Assembly (NCBI RefSeq): GCF_001015055.1
Contig: NZ_BBWZ01000014.1
Coordinates: 1 to 64,000, forward strand
Length of the DNA stretch: 64,000 nucleotides
Reading direction: 5' to 3'
From: Aneurinibacillus tyrosinisolvens
Lineage (GTDB): Bacteria; Bacillota; Bacilli; Aneurinibacillales; Aneurinibacillaceae
The notes under the pieces: model-generated
What the model saw: the letters and a program-made list of their open reading frames with translations, nothing else
Told to the model about the DNA's origin: nothing
The model's database searches: none
In this document: one piece after another, positions 23,661-32,283 of the stretch
Layout of the letters: each line of letters begins with the position of its first letter
Numbering within the stretch: position 1 is the stretch's first letter
Program-made: the position numbers and the translations under genes

Positions 23661-26013
23661 GAAAACGGGAAAGCTCTTTGTTACCCTCTTTTTGCGTTCC
23701 AGATCCCAAAGGCAACGTAATAACGAATGTAATCTCCGGCTCGTCATATTCAACATCAATAGACCCATGGTGTAATTCGATGATACTTTTGGTGATAGCG
23801 AGGCCTAACCCAGTACCTCCCTTGCTGGAAGAGCGGGAAGAGTCGACACGGTAGAATCGTTCGAACAGGCGTTTAACCGCTTCCTTTGAAAGAGGCTCAC
23901 TGGTGGCGTTGGAAACTATGATACGAGCAGCGCCTTCACTTTTTTTCAATTTAACCCGGATTGTGCCTGGATGAAGGCTATACTTGATAGCGTTCATTAA
24001 TATGTTCTCAAAGACTCGTACCATATGGTTAGGAGAGACCTTTATCATGATTCGCTCCGCGGGGAAATCTTTGCAGAAGGTAACATTATTCCCCTGAGCT
24101 GCGGGAACGAGCTCCTCCATTAACTGATCCAGCATTTGGTTCAGGCAAACCTGTTCCATTTTAAGCTGGATCCCTTTATGATTGAGCCGTGTAAAATCAA
24201 ATAGAGCCTCAACTAATGTTTTTAATTGTTCTGATTTCCCATACGCAATATCGACATATTCATCGAGTTGGGTTTGGGATTGATATTGATGATCCTTCAC
24301 CAGCCTCATATAGCCCATTATCGAGGTGAGGGGAGTGCGCAGATCATGGGAAACATTCGTAATCAACTCATCTTTTAATTTCTCCGTTTCACGCTGCCGT
24401 TCCATCATTTGATCCAATTCTTGCGCCATGTAATTAATATTGGATGCAAGGGAGCCAAGTTCATCGTTACTTTTCTCTTGAATCCTATGCTTTAAATTCC
24501 CCTTGGCGATTTCCATTAACCCCGAGGCAATTCCCTCAATTTCTTTCATTTTACGTTTAGTAATGTAGTAGAAGCATAAAATAAATGTAATAACAGCAAG
24601 AACATAAGGCGTAATGCCAGGCTCATTTACATAAATAACGGTGGGTTTTGGCGAGCCGCTCACAATTAAAAAAGCTTTAGGCCCGCTAAGGCTAATCGGA
24701 TAGAAACTGGATAAGATGGGGTGCTCATCATGCTGTTGCGCGATATGAATCATTGTCGCATTCTCGATTATATGATGAAGATTTACCTGTGTGTCCTTCG
24801 AACCCGCCGAGTGGTATAGAACCTTTCCGTCCAAATCCGTGACTAAGACCTTGAGGTTATTTTTTTGTTTTGGCACATCGATTACATATTGGATGAGTTC
24901 ATTTTTTGTCAGATGGTAAACCGATTTTCCTTCTGAAGGAATGGATAACCATTCCCCATTCCCCTTTGATAAGGGGAGGGGGCGATCGAGGAATTTTTGG
25001 CGGAAAATAGGATCTTCCATTCCCAGTTCTTTTACCAACCCATTTATATCCTGATTCATTTGATTAAACTGCCTGACCAAACCTCGCGCGTTTTCATCAA
25101 TTGTGACCTGTCCTGAAGTAAAATCAAGCTTTCGCTCTTTAGTAACGAATTCGGTGCTGGAAACGAAACCGATAAGGGATGCAAGCAATAAACAACAGCT
25201 GAAAGTTAAAACCAACTGAATTCGTATACTTTTCTGCACATGTTGTAGTAGTTTTTGAATATATTTCCCTAATGAGAGTGAGGAAAGTGTCCAGCTTTTA
25301 AATTTCAATTTTATACCCGACCCCCATACTGTTTTAATATATTGAGGTGAACGAGGGTTTTTTTCCAATTTCTCACGTAAATTACGGATATGAACCATCA
25401 CAGTATTTTCAGAATCATAAAACGGCTCATTCCACACGAGTTCATAAATCTTTTCTGTGCTAAAAACCACCCTGGGATTACGGCCCAGTAATTCTAGAAT
25501 GGAAAACTCCCTTGGAGTTAATTTGACTTCTCTTCCTTCCACTGTAACGTCATGGGTAGTAATATTCATCACCAAACCATCAATGCAAATGACATCCATT
25601 TCCTGGTTTATTTTAGTATTCTGAGCCAGATCTGTCTGGTTGAGCCGAAGGTAACGGCGAAGTTGAGATTTTACTCGTGCCACTAATTCTAATGGTTGAA
25701 AGGGTTTTGTTACGTAGTCATCGGCTCCTGTTGTTAGTCCGAAAATTTTATCCATGTCCTGTGTTTTAGCAGACAGCATAATAATCGGAACATTTCTGCT
25801 CTCCCTAATCTTCATGCATGCCTGAATCCCGTCCATCCGCGGCATCATAAGATCGAGAATCACCAGGTGTACGTCTTCATTTTCAAGGTAACTCAATCCC
25901 TCGATGCCATCCGCCGCTTTTAACACCGAATAGCCCTCATTCGCGAGATAAATGCCTACGAGATCACGGATTTCCTTCTCATCATCTATAATTAAAATCG
26001 TTTCCTGGTTCAA
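23635..26013 (-). CDS. Response regulator-histidine kinase fusion, DNA-binding and membrane-spanning
   Basis: One 792-codon frame from TTG 26013 (SD GAGGAGGG). Order: receiver domain (1-120, phospho-acceptor Asp54 in VILDLMMPRMDG, Lys103); OmpR/PhoB winged helix (about 145-237, ending VWGSGIKLKFK); an 18-residue link with no start or stop; TM1 (about 265-285); ~180-residue extracytoplasmic sensor; TM2 (about 467-485); HAMP; HisKA with His556 in NVSHDLRTPL; HATPase with N-box ENILMNAIKYS and GTGLGLAI. Normally these are two genes. Here the DNA-binding regulator is the N-terminus of its own membrane kinase, so it would bind DNA at the membrane. It is divergent from the glycosyltransferase operon, with likely operators in 26052-26147. 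Confidence 0.9.
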   Translation of the reverse strand: MNQETILIIDDEKEIRDLVGIYLANEGYSVLKAADGIEGLSYLENEDVHLVILDLMMPRMDGIQACMKIRESRNVPIIMLSAKTQDMDKIFGLTTGADDYVTKPFQPLELVARVKSQLRRYLRLNQTDLAQNTKINQEMDVICIDGLVMNITTHDVTVEGREVKLTPREFSILELLGRNPRVVFSTEKIYELVWNEPFYDSENTVMVHIRNLREKLEKNPRSPQYIKTVWGSGIKLKFKSWTLSSLSLGKYIQKLLQHVQKSIRIQLVLTFSCCLLLASLIGFVSSTEFVTKERKLDFTSGQVTIDENARGLVRQFNQMNQDINGLVKELGMEDPIFRQKFLDRPLPLSKGNGEWLSIPSEGKSVYHLTKNELIQYVIDVPKQKNNLKVLVTDLDGKVLYHSAGSKDTQVNLHHIIENATMIHIAQQHDEHPILSSFYPISLSGPKAFLIVSGSPKPTVIYVNEPGITPYVLAVITFILCFYYITKRKMKEIEGIASGLMEIAKGNLKHRIQEKSNDELGSLASNINYMAQELDQMMERQRETEKLKDELITNVSHDLRTPLTSIMGYMRLVKDHQYQSQTQLDEYVDIAYGKSEQLKTLVEALFDFTRLNHKGIQLKMEQVCLNQMLDQLMEELVPAAQGNNVTFCKDFPAERIMIKVSPNHMVRVFENILMNAIKYSLHPGTIRVKLKKSEGAARIIVSNATSEPLSKEAVKRLFERFYRVDSSRSSSKGGTGLGLAITKSIIELHHGSIDVEYDEPEITFVITLPLGSGTQKEGNKELSRFLFPHDRVQ

Positions 26014-26051
26014 AAGATAGCCCTCCTCATGTGTCCCAGTTTACAGTAGAC

Positions 26052-26147
26052 TTCTTAAGAAAACGACAGGAAAATCTTAAGATTTTCTGAAGTTCATTCT
26101 TTATTCTTCAGAAATTCTTCAGAAATTATCACCGTTTTCCTTAAGAA
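26052..26147. promoter_or_regulatory. Operator array in the divergent RR-HK / glycosyltransferase promoter region
   Basis: Three structures are visible. ATTCTTCAGAA is repeated exactly in tandem at 26103-26113 and 26114-26124, the 11-bp register used by OmpR-family dimers. AAAATCTTAAGATTTT at 26071-26086 is a 16-bp perfect palindrome. TTCTTAAGAAAACG at 26052-26065 is inverted at 26133-26147 with one extra base. The region lies between two divergent starts (26013 and 26195), so it can control both. Confidence 0.65.
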
Positions 26148-26194
26148 CTTATCTATAACATTTTACCTAACTGAGCAGAAAAGAGGCGTGAAGC

Positions 26195-27307
26195 GTGTTA
26201 CCAAAAAACCGAATTCTTATCCTGTATAGCAATTACGGTGAAGGGCACCTCCAGGCGGCACGTGCCATCCAGGAAGCGGCGGAGAGAAAGGAAGGATGGC
26301 AGGCGACCCTGCTTGATATGATGGAATGCTCCCATCCATGGGTCCATTCCATCAGTCAGCCTTTGTTCATTAAGGGAGTCAGTTCTTTTCCCCGCTTGTA
26401 TGGACATTTGTATAAAATTACGAAAAAACAGGATACGCCGTATCTTGTGAAGCAATTTTTACGAACCGGGCTAAAGCGGATGAAGATGTGGCTGGATGAA
26501 GTGAACCCAACGATGGTCATTAGCACCTTTCCTTTTGCAGCAGCTGCGATGTCTTTGATGAAAGCCTACGGTTTGACTTCCATTCCTACAGCGACCCTCA
26601 TCACAGACTATTGCGATCACCGCTCCTGGATTCACCCGTATACCGACCGGTACTTTGTAGGGTCCCGGGATGTATTTAACGATTTGAGTGAGAAGTGGGT
26701 TTCACAGGATCGAATTCGTATCACGGGTATACCTGTCCGGCCTGTTTTTCAACGCCAATATAATGTGTCATCTTTAAAACAACAGTTAGGCCTGAGAACA
26801 GACCTTCCGACTTTACTCGTAATGGGCGGCGGATACGGGATGATCGGGGACGGCGTTTACGGAGCGTTAGAATCGATGGATAAGATGCTTCAAGTCATCA
26901 TCATATGTGGAAAGAATGAGAAAAGGCGCAGAAATATGGAGGAAACTTTTGCGCATTCAAAACACCATGTCCTGACAAAGGGGTATGTTTATAATATTCA
27001 CGAATGGATGGCGGCTTCTGATTTATTGCTTACAAAACCGGGGGGTTCGACAATTTCAGAAGCGCTCTCTATGAATCTGCCGATGCTTCTTTATCAGGCG
27101 CTTCCAGGCCAGGAACAAGCGAATGCTGATTTTCTTTGTCGGTGCCGGGTAGCAATAGAAGCCAAGAATAACCGGGAGCTAGGATATTGGCTGGACTCCA
27201 TGATTTCCCACCCTTCTTTACGAACGACCATGAAACAACGAATGAGAGATTTTCACGCATCCAGTTCAACCGATCAAATTCTAGAACAAATTACACAATT
27301 TGCTTAA
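26195..27307 (+). CDS. UgtP/MGDG-synthase-family glycosyltransferase, copy 1
   Basis: The 370-residue GT28-type enzyme has an N-terminal MGDG-synthase domain with YSNYGEGHLQAARAIQ and a C-terminal nucleotide-sugar domain with LLTKPGGSTISEAL. This family transfers glucose or galactose from UDP-sugar to diacylglycerol at the cytoplasmic face. The start is GTG 26195. About 30% of positions look shared with the next gene, so the pair is probably an old duplication. It heads an operon with a second transferase, an MFS carrier and a deacetylase. Confidence 0.87.
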   Translation: MLPKNRILILYSNYGEGHLQAARAIQEAAERKEGWQATLLDMMECSHPWVHSISQPLFIKGVSSFPRLYGHLYKITKKQDTPYLVKQFLRTGLKRMKMWLDEVNPTMVISTFPFAAAAMSLMKAYGLTSIPTATLITDYCDHRSWIHPYTDRYFVGSRDVFNDLSEKWVSQDRIRITGIPVRPVFQRQYNVSSLKQQLGLRTDLPTLLVMGGGYGMIGDGVYGALESMDKMLQVIIICGKNEKRRRNMEETFAHSKHHVLTKGYVYNIHEWMAASDLLLTKPGGSTISEALSMNLPMLLYQALPGQEQANADFLCRCRVAIEAKNNRELGYWLDSMISHPSLRTTMKQRMRDFHASSSTDQILEQITQFA

Positions 27308-27340
27308 CTCAGGGACGACTACAGCATCGGAGGGGAAGGG

Positions 27341-28480
27341 ATGAAAAAAAAGCAAAAAGTTCTCATTCTCTTTGCCAGTTATGGAGAAGGGCACATCCAG
27401 GTATCTCAAGTGTTACAAAAGCATTTTTATAAAAATGGAATCACGGACGTACTGGTTACTGATTTATTTGCCGAAGCACATCCATGGATCGATACATTTA
27501 CACAGTATTTGTATCTTAAAAGTTATTCCTTCGCATCGTCTTTGTACGGATGGACCTATTACTCCACGCAGGAGATGCAGCATGATATTTTGCTTTCCCG
27601 TTGGTTTAATGCCTTTGGCATACGTGAATTGAGAAAGATTATTCAAAGGGAACAACCCGATGTTGTTATTAATACTTTTCCTATGCTTGTTATGCCTGAA
27701 TACCGCAGGAGAGGGGAAGGGTTTATCCCTACTTTTACGGTGCTCACGGATTTTGCCCTGCACAACCGGTGGCTTCATCCTGAAATCGATCTGTATTTTG
27801 TGCCAACGGAGGAAATGAAAATCCAGATGGCCGGCAGGGGAATTCCTCCCGGTAAAATCATTGTAAGCGGCATTCCATTACGGGAAGAATTCTCTTCTCC
27901 CCAGCTTCAGAAAAGCGAGCAGCCTTATGAAAAATATCGACTCGATCCCTCTAGAAAAACCGTATTAGTTATGGCCGGCACCTATGCTGCGGCTCTGATA
28001 AAAGAGATAGGCAACGTCCTATTATCTATACCGAATGTACAAACCGTATTTATATGCGGGAAAAATGAAGCATTAAAAAAAGAGCTGGAGCAGGAGTTTA
28101 AAGATGAACACGGCATACGAGTGCTTGGATTCGTCGAGGACATTCCTCAACTGATGAACATTTCTGCCTGTATTGTGACCAAAGCAGGAGCCGTTACCCT
28201 TTCTGAAGCTCTTGCCATGAATCTTCCCATTGTTATTTTTCGCCCTGTTCCCGGGCAGGAAAGAGAAAATGCCCGCTATTTAACAGAAATAGGGGCAGCT
28301 GTCACGACCCGGCATGTGGGCGAGCTGTTAGGAGAGCTGACACGGCTTTTAACGGAGGAGTCTTCGCTATTCCGGATGCAAAACGCTGTGCGGTCCATCT
28401 ATAAACCTAACGCAACAGAAAGGGTTGTTGAAAATATTTTAGCCAGCCTGCAAAACCCTGCGGCCAGCTGGGGAAGGTGA
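27341..28480 (+). CDS. UgtP/MGDG-synthase-family glycosyltransferase, copy 2
   Basis: The 379-residue paralogue of the preceding gene has FASYGEGHIQVSQVL at the N-terminus, IPLREEF at the domain linker and VTKAGAVTLSEALAMNLP in the donor-binding domain. Lys-Ala-Gly replaces the Lys-Pro-Gly of copy 1, hinting at a different donor or acceptor. Two successive transferases would make a diglycosyl lipid. GGAGGGGAAGG precedes the ATG, and the gap to copy 1 is only 33 bp. Confidence 0.87.
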   Translation: MKKKQKVLILFASYGEGHIQVSQVLQKHFYKNGITDVLVTDLFAEAHPWIDTFTQYLYLKSYSFASSLYGWTYYSTQEMQHDILLSRWFNAFGIRELRKIIQREQPDVVINTFPMLVMPEYRRRGEGFIPTFTVLTDFALHNRWLHPEIDLYFVPTEEMKIQMAGRGIPPGKIIVSGIPLREEFSSPQLQKSEQPYEKYRLDPSRKTVLVMAGTYAAALIKEIGNVLLSIPNVQTVFICGKNEALKKELEQEFKDEHGIRVLGFVEDIPQLMNISACIVTKAGAVTLSEALAMNLPIVIFRPVPGQERENARYLTEIGAAVTTRHVGELLGELTRLLTEESSLFRMQNAVRSIYKPNATERVVENILASLQNPAASWGR

Positions 28481-28486
28481 GAATAG

Positions 28487-29659
28487 ATGCTAAACGCACG
28501 CCAGCCATTCCCTAGGGATTTTATAAAAAGCCTGGCCGTTTTGGTCGTTGTTGAATTTGTGAGGGGCGCCTTTCTCATCAGTTTTTTACCAATCTACGCA
28601 ACCAATCAACTGCACATTTCCATTTCGATGGTGGGAATTGCTGTTACAGCTCATTACCTTACGGACACGGCAGTTAAAATTGCCATCGGTTATTTATTGG
28701 ATCGTTTTTCTTCTCGGGTCGTTGTACAAATTGGTTTACTCATTTCTTTATCAGGTTTATTGGGTGTCCTTTTCAGTCAACAGGGCTGGCTCCTTATTCT
28801 GTCTTCCGCCACCTTTGGTGTTGGCATTTCACCGATTTGGCTTGTTTGTTTAAGTAAGGTAAAAGAGGAAGAACGGGCAACGCAAATGGGGTTGTTATAT
28901 TCCTTCTGGCTTGCGGGAATGGGTGCCGGGCCTGTCTTGATGAATTTTCTGATCGATCAAAGCTATACGCTCTCCTTCTGGATGCTTATTGTTTTATGGA
29001 TAGCGGGAGGGCTCCTGTCATTTCAAATATCGAATGAAACGATATCTAAACCGGATGTCGTTTCTGTAAAAAAACAATTTCAACTGCTCTGGCAGAATCT
29101 AAAAAGGATGCGCCCATTACTTCCAGGAATGGTTCTGCAAACCGCCGCAGCCGGGATGCTCGTCCCGATTTTACCTCAATTTGCAACCCGGCACCTGGGG
29201 CTCACGTACAGCCAATACTCCTATTTATTAATGCTTGGTGGGGCAGGAGCTGTCATCGGGTTAATCCCGATGGGAAAGTTATCGGATACGTTCGGTAAGA
29301 AATGGTTTTTCGTCTTAGGGTTCGGCATATTTTCCATTGCCTTATATTCATTAACCTTTGTCTCTACGGTGTATAGTTCCATGGCCTGGGCATTAGTATT
29401 GGGCATATCGTATGCGGCTGTACTCCCGGCATGGAACGCCCTCATGTCGTACTATGTACCAAGCGGGCAGGAAGGGCTAGGCTGGGGCGTATTGTCCAGT
29501 GTAGAAGGAATCGGTGTTATTATCGGGCCTATACTTGGCGGTTGGATTGCCCAATGGTTCAATGACATCGTAACCGTCTGGGTAAGTGCCGGTTTATTAG
29601 GCTGTATCGCTTTGTTTTATCTTTTTTTTCCGTTCCAGCGTCTGCAAGGAGAAGAATAA
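28487..29659 (+). CDS. MFS transporter, LtaA-like by context
   Basis: The 390-residue protein has 12 predicted membrane helices and MFS features: a loop-2/3 motif near GYLLDRFSSRVVVQIG, repeated around GKLSDTFGKKWFFVLG in the second half. By sequence it is a generic drug/sugar-type MFS. By context, directly after two UgtP-like transferases (6-nt gap), it resembles the staphylococcal ypfP-ltaA arrangement in which the MFS protein flips diglucosyl-diacylglycerol. Efflux of something else remains possible. Confidence 0.82.
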   Translation: MLNARQPFPRDFIKSLAVLVVVEFVRGAFLISFLPIYATNQLHISISMVGIAVTAHYLTDTAVKIAIGYLLDRFSSRVVVQIGLLISLSGLLGVLFSQQGWLLILSSATFGVGISPIWLVCLSKVKEEERATQMGLLYSFWLAGMGAGPVLMNFLIDQSYTLSFWMLIVLWIAGGLLSFQISNETISKPDVVSVKKQFQLLWQNLKRMRPLLPGMVLQTAAAGMLVPILPQFATRHLGLTYSQYSYLLMLGGAGAVIGLIPMGKLSDTFGKKWFFVLGFGIFSIALYSLTFVSTVYSSMAWALVLGISYAAVLPAWNALMSYYVPSGQEGLGWGVLSSVEGIGVIIGPILGGWIAQWFNDIVTVWVSAGLLGCIALFYLFFPFQRLQGEE

Positions 29660-29686
29660 ATTGAGCGGATAAGGGGGATGGAGTTT

Positions 29687-30955
29687 ATGTTCACTCTGTT
29701 ACAATGGGCATGTATCCTGTTTTTTGTTTATACCATTATTCCGGGTATCGTCTCATTTGGGTTCGGCTTAGGTATAGTACGGAGGGGGCAAACTGGCCGT
29801 CAGGTGGCGTTTACTTTTGACGATGGCCCTGATCCACGCTACACCCCAAAACTGCTCGATCTGTTAAAAAAGCACCATGTGAAAGCGACCTTTTTTGTCT
29901 TAGGACATAAAGCAGAAGAAAATCCGGAGCTGATTCTTCGTATATACCAGGAAGGGCATTTGATTGGCATTCATAATTACGTGCATCGATCAAATTGGCT
30001 GATGACGCCCTGGACCCTGCGCCGTCAGCTTAAATGCTCGGCTTCGTTCATTGAGAAAATAACGGGTGAACGGCCCGTCTATTACCGGCCGCCCTGGGGA
30101 TTGCTCAATCTGTTTGACTTTTCCTTAAGAAAACACTTTCGCATTGTACTATGGTCTTTAATGGCATGGGATTGGCGCAGTCAAGGTGGAAGTGAAAAAA
30201 TCAGACGGCATATTCTCCGGAAACTGAAGGCAGGAGCTGTCGTTTTGTTACACGACAGTGGGGATACGGTAGGGGCCAATCAAGATGCACCTTCCCATAC
30301 GATCCAGGCTCTAGAAAGTGTATTTCGGGAAATCCATTCCCAAGGTTATTCCTGTGTCCGATTGGATGGGATGCCTCTCAAACAAAGCAGGAAGAAACAA
30401 TTCCTTGTTTATCTATGGATGAAGTGGGAAGCGCTATTTCATACTTTGTTTGCCATTAAACCCCTTGATCAAAAAGACTCCTTTTTTTACGTCCGTGTCC
30501 GTAAATACTATGGAAAAACCCTTCATTTATCGGATGGGAAACGAATTGAAAAAGGAGACAAAGTGGTGGAACTCCACTTCAATAATGAATTCCTTGCTCA
30601 AATGGTTTCTACCTGCAGCACCCCCATTCAATTGGCCGTTCAAATGGTTAGGCTAACGGAGCAGTTCCTTCCTCAACTCCTGGCTTTTATTCTGCAACAT
30701 CCTGAAGGAGGCAGTATTAAAGGATTATATGGGATTTCCGTCATTTATCGAGGGAGCCGCCAGCTTGGATTTACCGTGCAGGACGTACCAAACCGTTTAT
30801 TTGCCCGGATTTGCCAATTTTATCTGCGATTGCTGCTGTTTATTGTTCATCCGCAGGGGAGACGAAGGGTGCAAAAGAATGGAAACCTTCTTACTCCTAA
30901 GATTATTTCGATTTCCAAAGACGAACTTATAAGGAGATACTCCATTCATACTTAG
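29687..30955 (+). CDS. Membrane-anchored polysaccharide deacetylase with extra C-terminal domain
   Basis: The ~422-residue protein has an N-terminal membrane helix and a NodB-type domain (about 40-230): FTFDDGPDPRYTP metal/catalytic motif, IGIHNYVHRSNW (the usual H-x3-H), RPPWGLLN and VVLLHDSGD. A further ~200 residues (after about 240) form a domain I do not recognise, with several hydrophobic stretches. Members de-N-acetylate or de-O-acetylate glycans outside the membrane. AAGGGGG fits the ATG at 29687 better than 29678. It is 18 bp after the MFS gene, implying the exported product is a glycan with acetyl groups. Confidence 0.85.
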   Translation: MFTLLQWACILFFVYTIIPGIVSFGFGLGIVRRGQTGRQVAFTFDDGPDPRYTPKLLDLLKKHHVKATFFVLGHKAEENPELILRIYQEGHLIGIHNYVHRSNWLMTPWTLRRQLKCSASFIEKITGERPVYYRPPWGLLNLFDFSLRKHFRIVLWSLMAWDWRSQGGSEKIRRHILRKLKAGAVVLLHDSGDTVGANQDAPSHTIQALESVFREIHSQGYSCVRLDGMPLKQSRKKQFLVYLWMKWEALFHTLFAIKPLDQKDSFFYVRVRKYYGKTLHLSDGKRIEKGDKVVELHFNNEFLAQMVSTCSTPIQLAVQMVRLTEQFLPQLLAFILQHPEGGSIKGLYGISVIYRGSRQLGFTVQDVPNRLFARICQFYLRLLLFIVHPQGRRRVQKNGNLLTPKIISISKDELIRRYSIHT

Positions 30956-30979
30956 AGAAATGTGGAGGGATTAAATACG

Positions 30980-32110
30980 ATGCGCGCAGTATTGATTTAT
31001 ATCGGTAACTCCGGCACAAATGGCCCCAAGTATCCCGCTCATTATACACCTTATGAGCTAAATGTCCTGCCAGAATCCATCGACACTTTAATTATTGCCC
31101 CCCTTGGTGATGGTGAATATATTTACGGAGACACAACAGGTTATAACAGCGGAGTTACTTCAAGAGCTGCAGAATCTGTCAGATATTTCGTGCAAAATGT
31201 ATTCAAAGCTTCTACCATGGCCGCTCGCGGAGTTAAACTGCATATCGGGTATCCTGGAATCGATATTAGGGATTCGAAGACGACAGGCGATAACAGACGA
31301 GCACATTCACTAAAAGGCATGCAAAATTACTATGGTATCTTTGTAAACTTCTATAAAGCTGTACAAACTAACCTGGGTACAGACTGGACTGACTATGTAG
31401 AGGGTTGCTACAACACGATCGAAACCGTTTATCCAAAAGCAGACCGTGATGTGTCGGCAGCCAGAAAGCTTGCTGCTGCAAACTCTGCCCGCAACCCCAC
31501 AGCTAGCCTTTTTGGCCAGCTGTCAACATATGTCCACGGGCTTGGCAAGAAATTCTCATGGGCACCGTATTATGGTTATGGCCGTTTCCCGGCAGAAATC
31601 ATTTGGAATATCGGGGTGCTTGTTAACAGAACAAATTATTTTGACTTCTGCATGATGCAGCCACATTATTACTTCCATGCTTCTGACGAATCCGGAAACT
31701 TAGCCTCTAACTTAACAGGGATTCGTTACAGCATAGTAAAAAACGCGATTACTTATCGTGATGGTGTAGTCGCTGCTGGACCTCGAACCCATACCCTTTG
31801 CAAAATAGGCGTGGATATGGAAATTAGTTCTGTGTTCCACCGTAACGGTGTATATGATTCAAATGGCGTTAGGATAACGGAAGCTACTGTCCCTGCAAAC
31901 AAGTATGGCCAATTGGCTGGCTGCCGTCATCGTTATTATGAATATGAAGCAACATTCAAAGATTTTGTAAAAGACCCTGACGTACCTTTCATGTTTTATG
32001 CAGGTGCCCGTGGTGAACTGCTATCTGATCTAAGAGGTCAAACCGATTCCCAGCTTGTCCAGCCACAATCTGCTATTTACCAGGTGATTGGAGACTTCTA
32101 CAGCCATTAA
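30980..32110 (+). CDS. DUF4855-like protein, possible TIM-barrel glycan enzyme
   Basis: The 376-residue protein has no signal peptide. The stretch GKKFSWAPYYGYGRFPAEII followed by FDFCMMQPHYYFHAS resembles the DUF4855 family, in which such WIPYY and QPNYxF segments line a barrel-like site. An acidic pair in KIGVDMEIS and the aromatic richness suggest carbohydrate binding, but function is unproven. GGAGGG favours the ATG at 30980 over the GTG at 30962. The 25-bp gap after the deacetylase suggests it belongs to the operon. Confidence 0.6.
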   Translation: MRAVLIYIGNSGTNGPKYPAHYTPYELNVLPESIDTLIIAPLGDGEYIYGDTTGYNSGVTSRAAESVRYFVQNVFKASTMAARGVKLHIGYPGIDIRDSKTTGDNRRAHSLKGMQNYYGIFVNFYKAVQTNLGTDWTDYVEGCYNTIETVYPKADRDVSAARKLAAANSARNPTASLFGQLSTYVHGLGKKFSWAPYYGYGRFPAEIIWNIGVLVNRTNYFDFCMMQPHYYFHASDESGNLASNLTGIRYSIVKNAITYRDGVVAAGPRTHTLCKIGVDMEISSVFHRNGVYDSNGVRITEATVPANKYGQLAGCRHRYYEYEATFKDFVKDPDVPFMFYAGARGELLSDLRGQTDSQLVQPQSAIYQVIGDFYSH

Positions 32111-32154
32111 CGGTTTATCCCATATGAAAATTACCCTCTCCGTGGTAAAATAAA

Positions 32155-32244
32155 AATGGATTACATGACTGGCGGAAGTGGGGAACCACAGGGGAGTGTA
32201 ATCGACACAGCCGACCGCCTGGGCACATGCTCAGGGTTTTTTTA
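32155..32244 (+). promoter_or_regulatory. ZTP (pfl) riboswitch with intrinsic terminator, upstream of folD
   Basis: The segment contains the pfl-motif hallmarks: a P1 stem GGATTACA/TGTAATC, the GACTGGCGGAAGTGGGGAACC internal-loop block (32168 on), and the 3' CCGACCGCCTGGGCA element. The last part overlaps a terminator stem CCTGGGC/GCTCAGGG (32218-32236) followed by T7. ZTP/ZMP accumulates when 10-formyl-tetrahydrofolate is short and turns such genes on; folD makes 10-formyl-THF. Confidence 0.9.
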
Positions 32245-32283
32245 TTCCCCTTTAGCATGTTCTATTGGTGAGGGAGTGAACAA

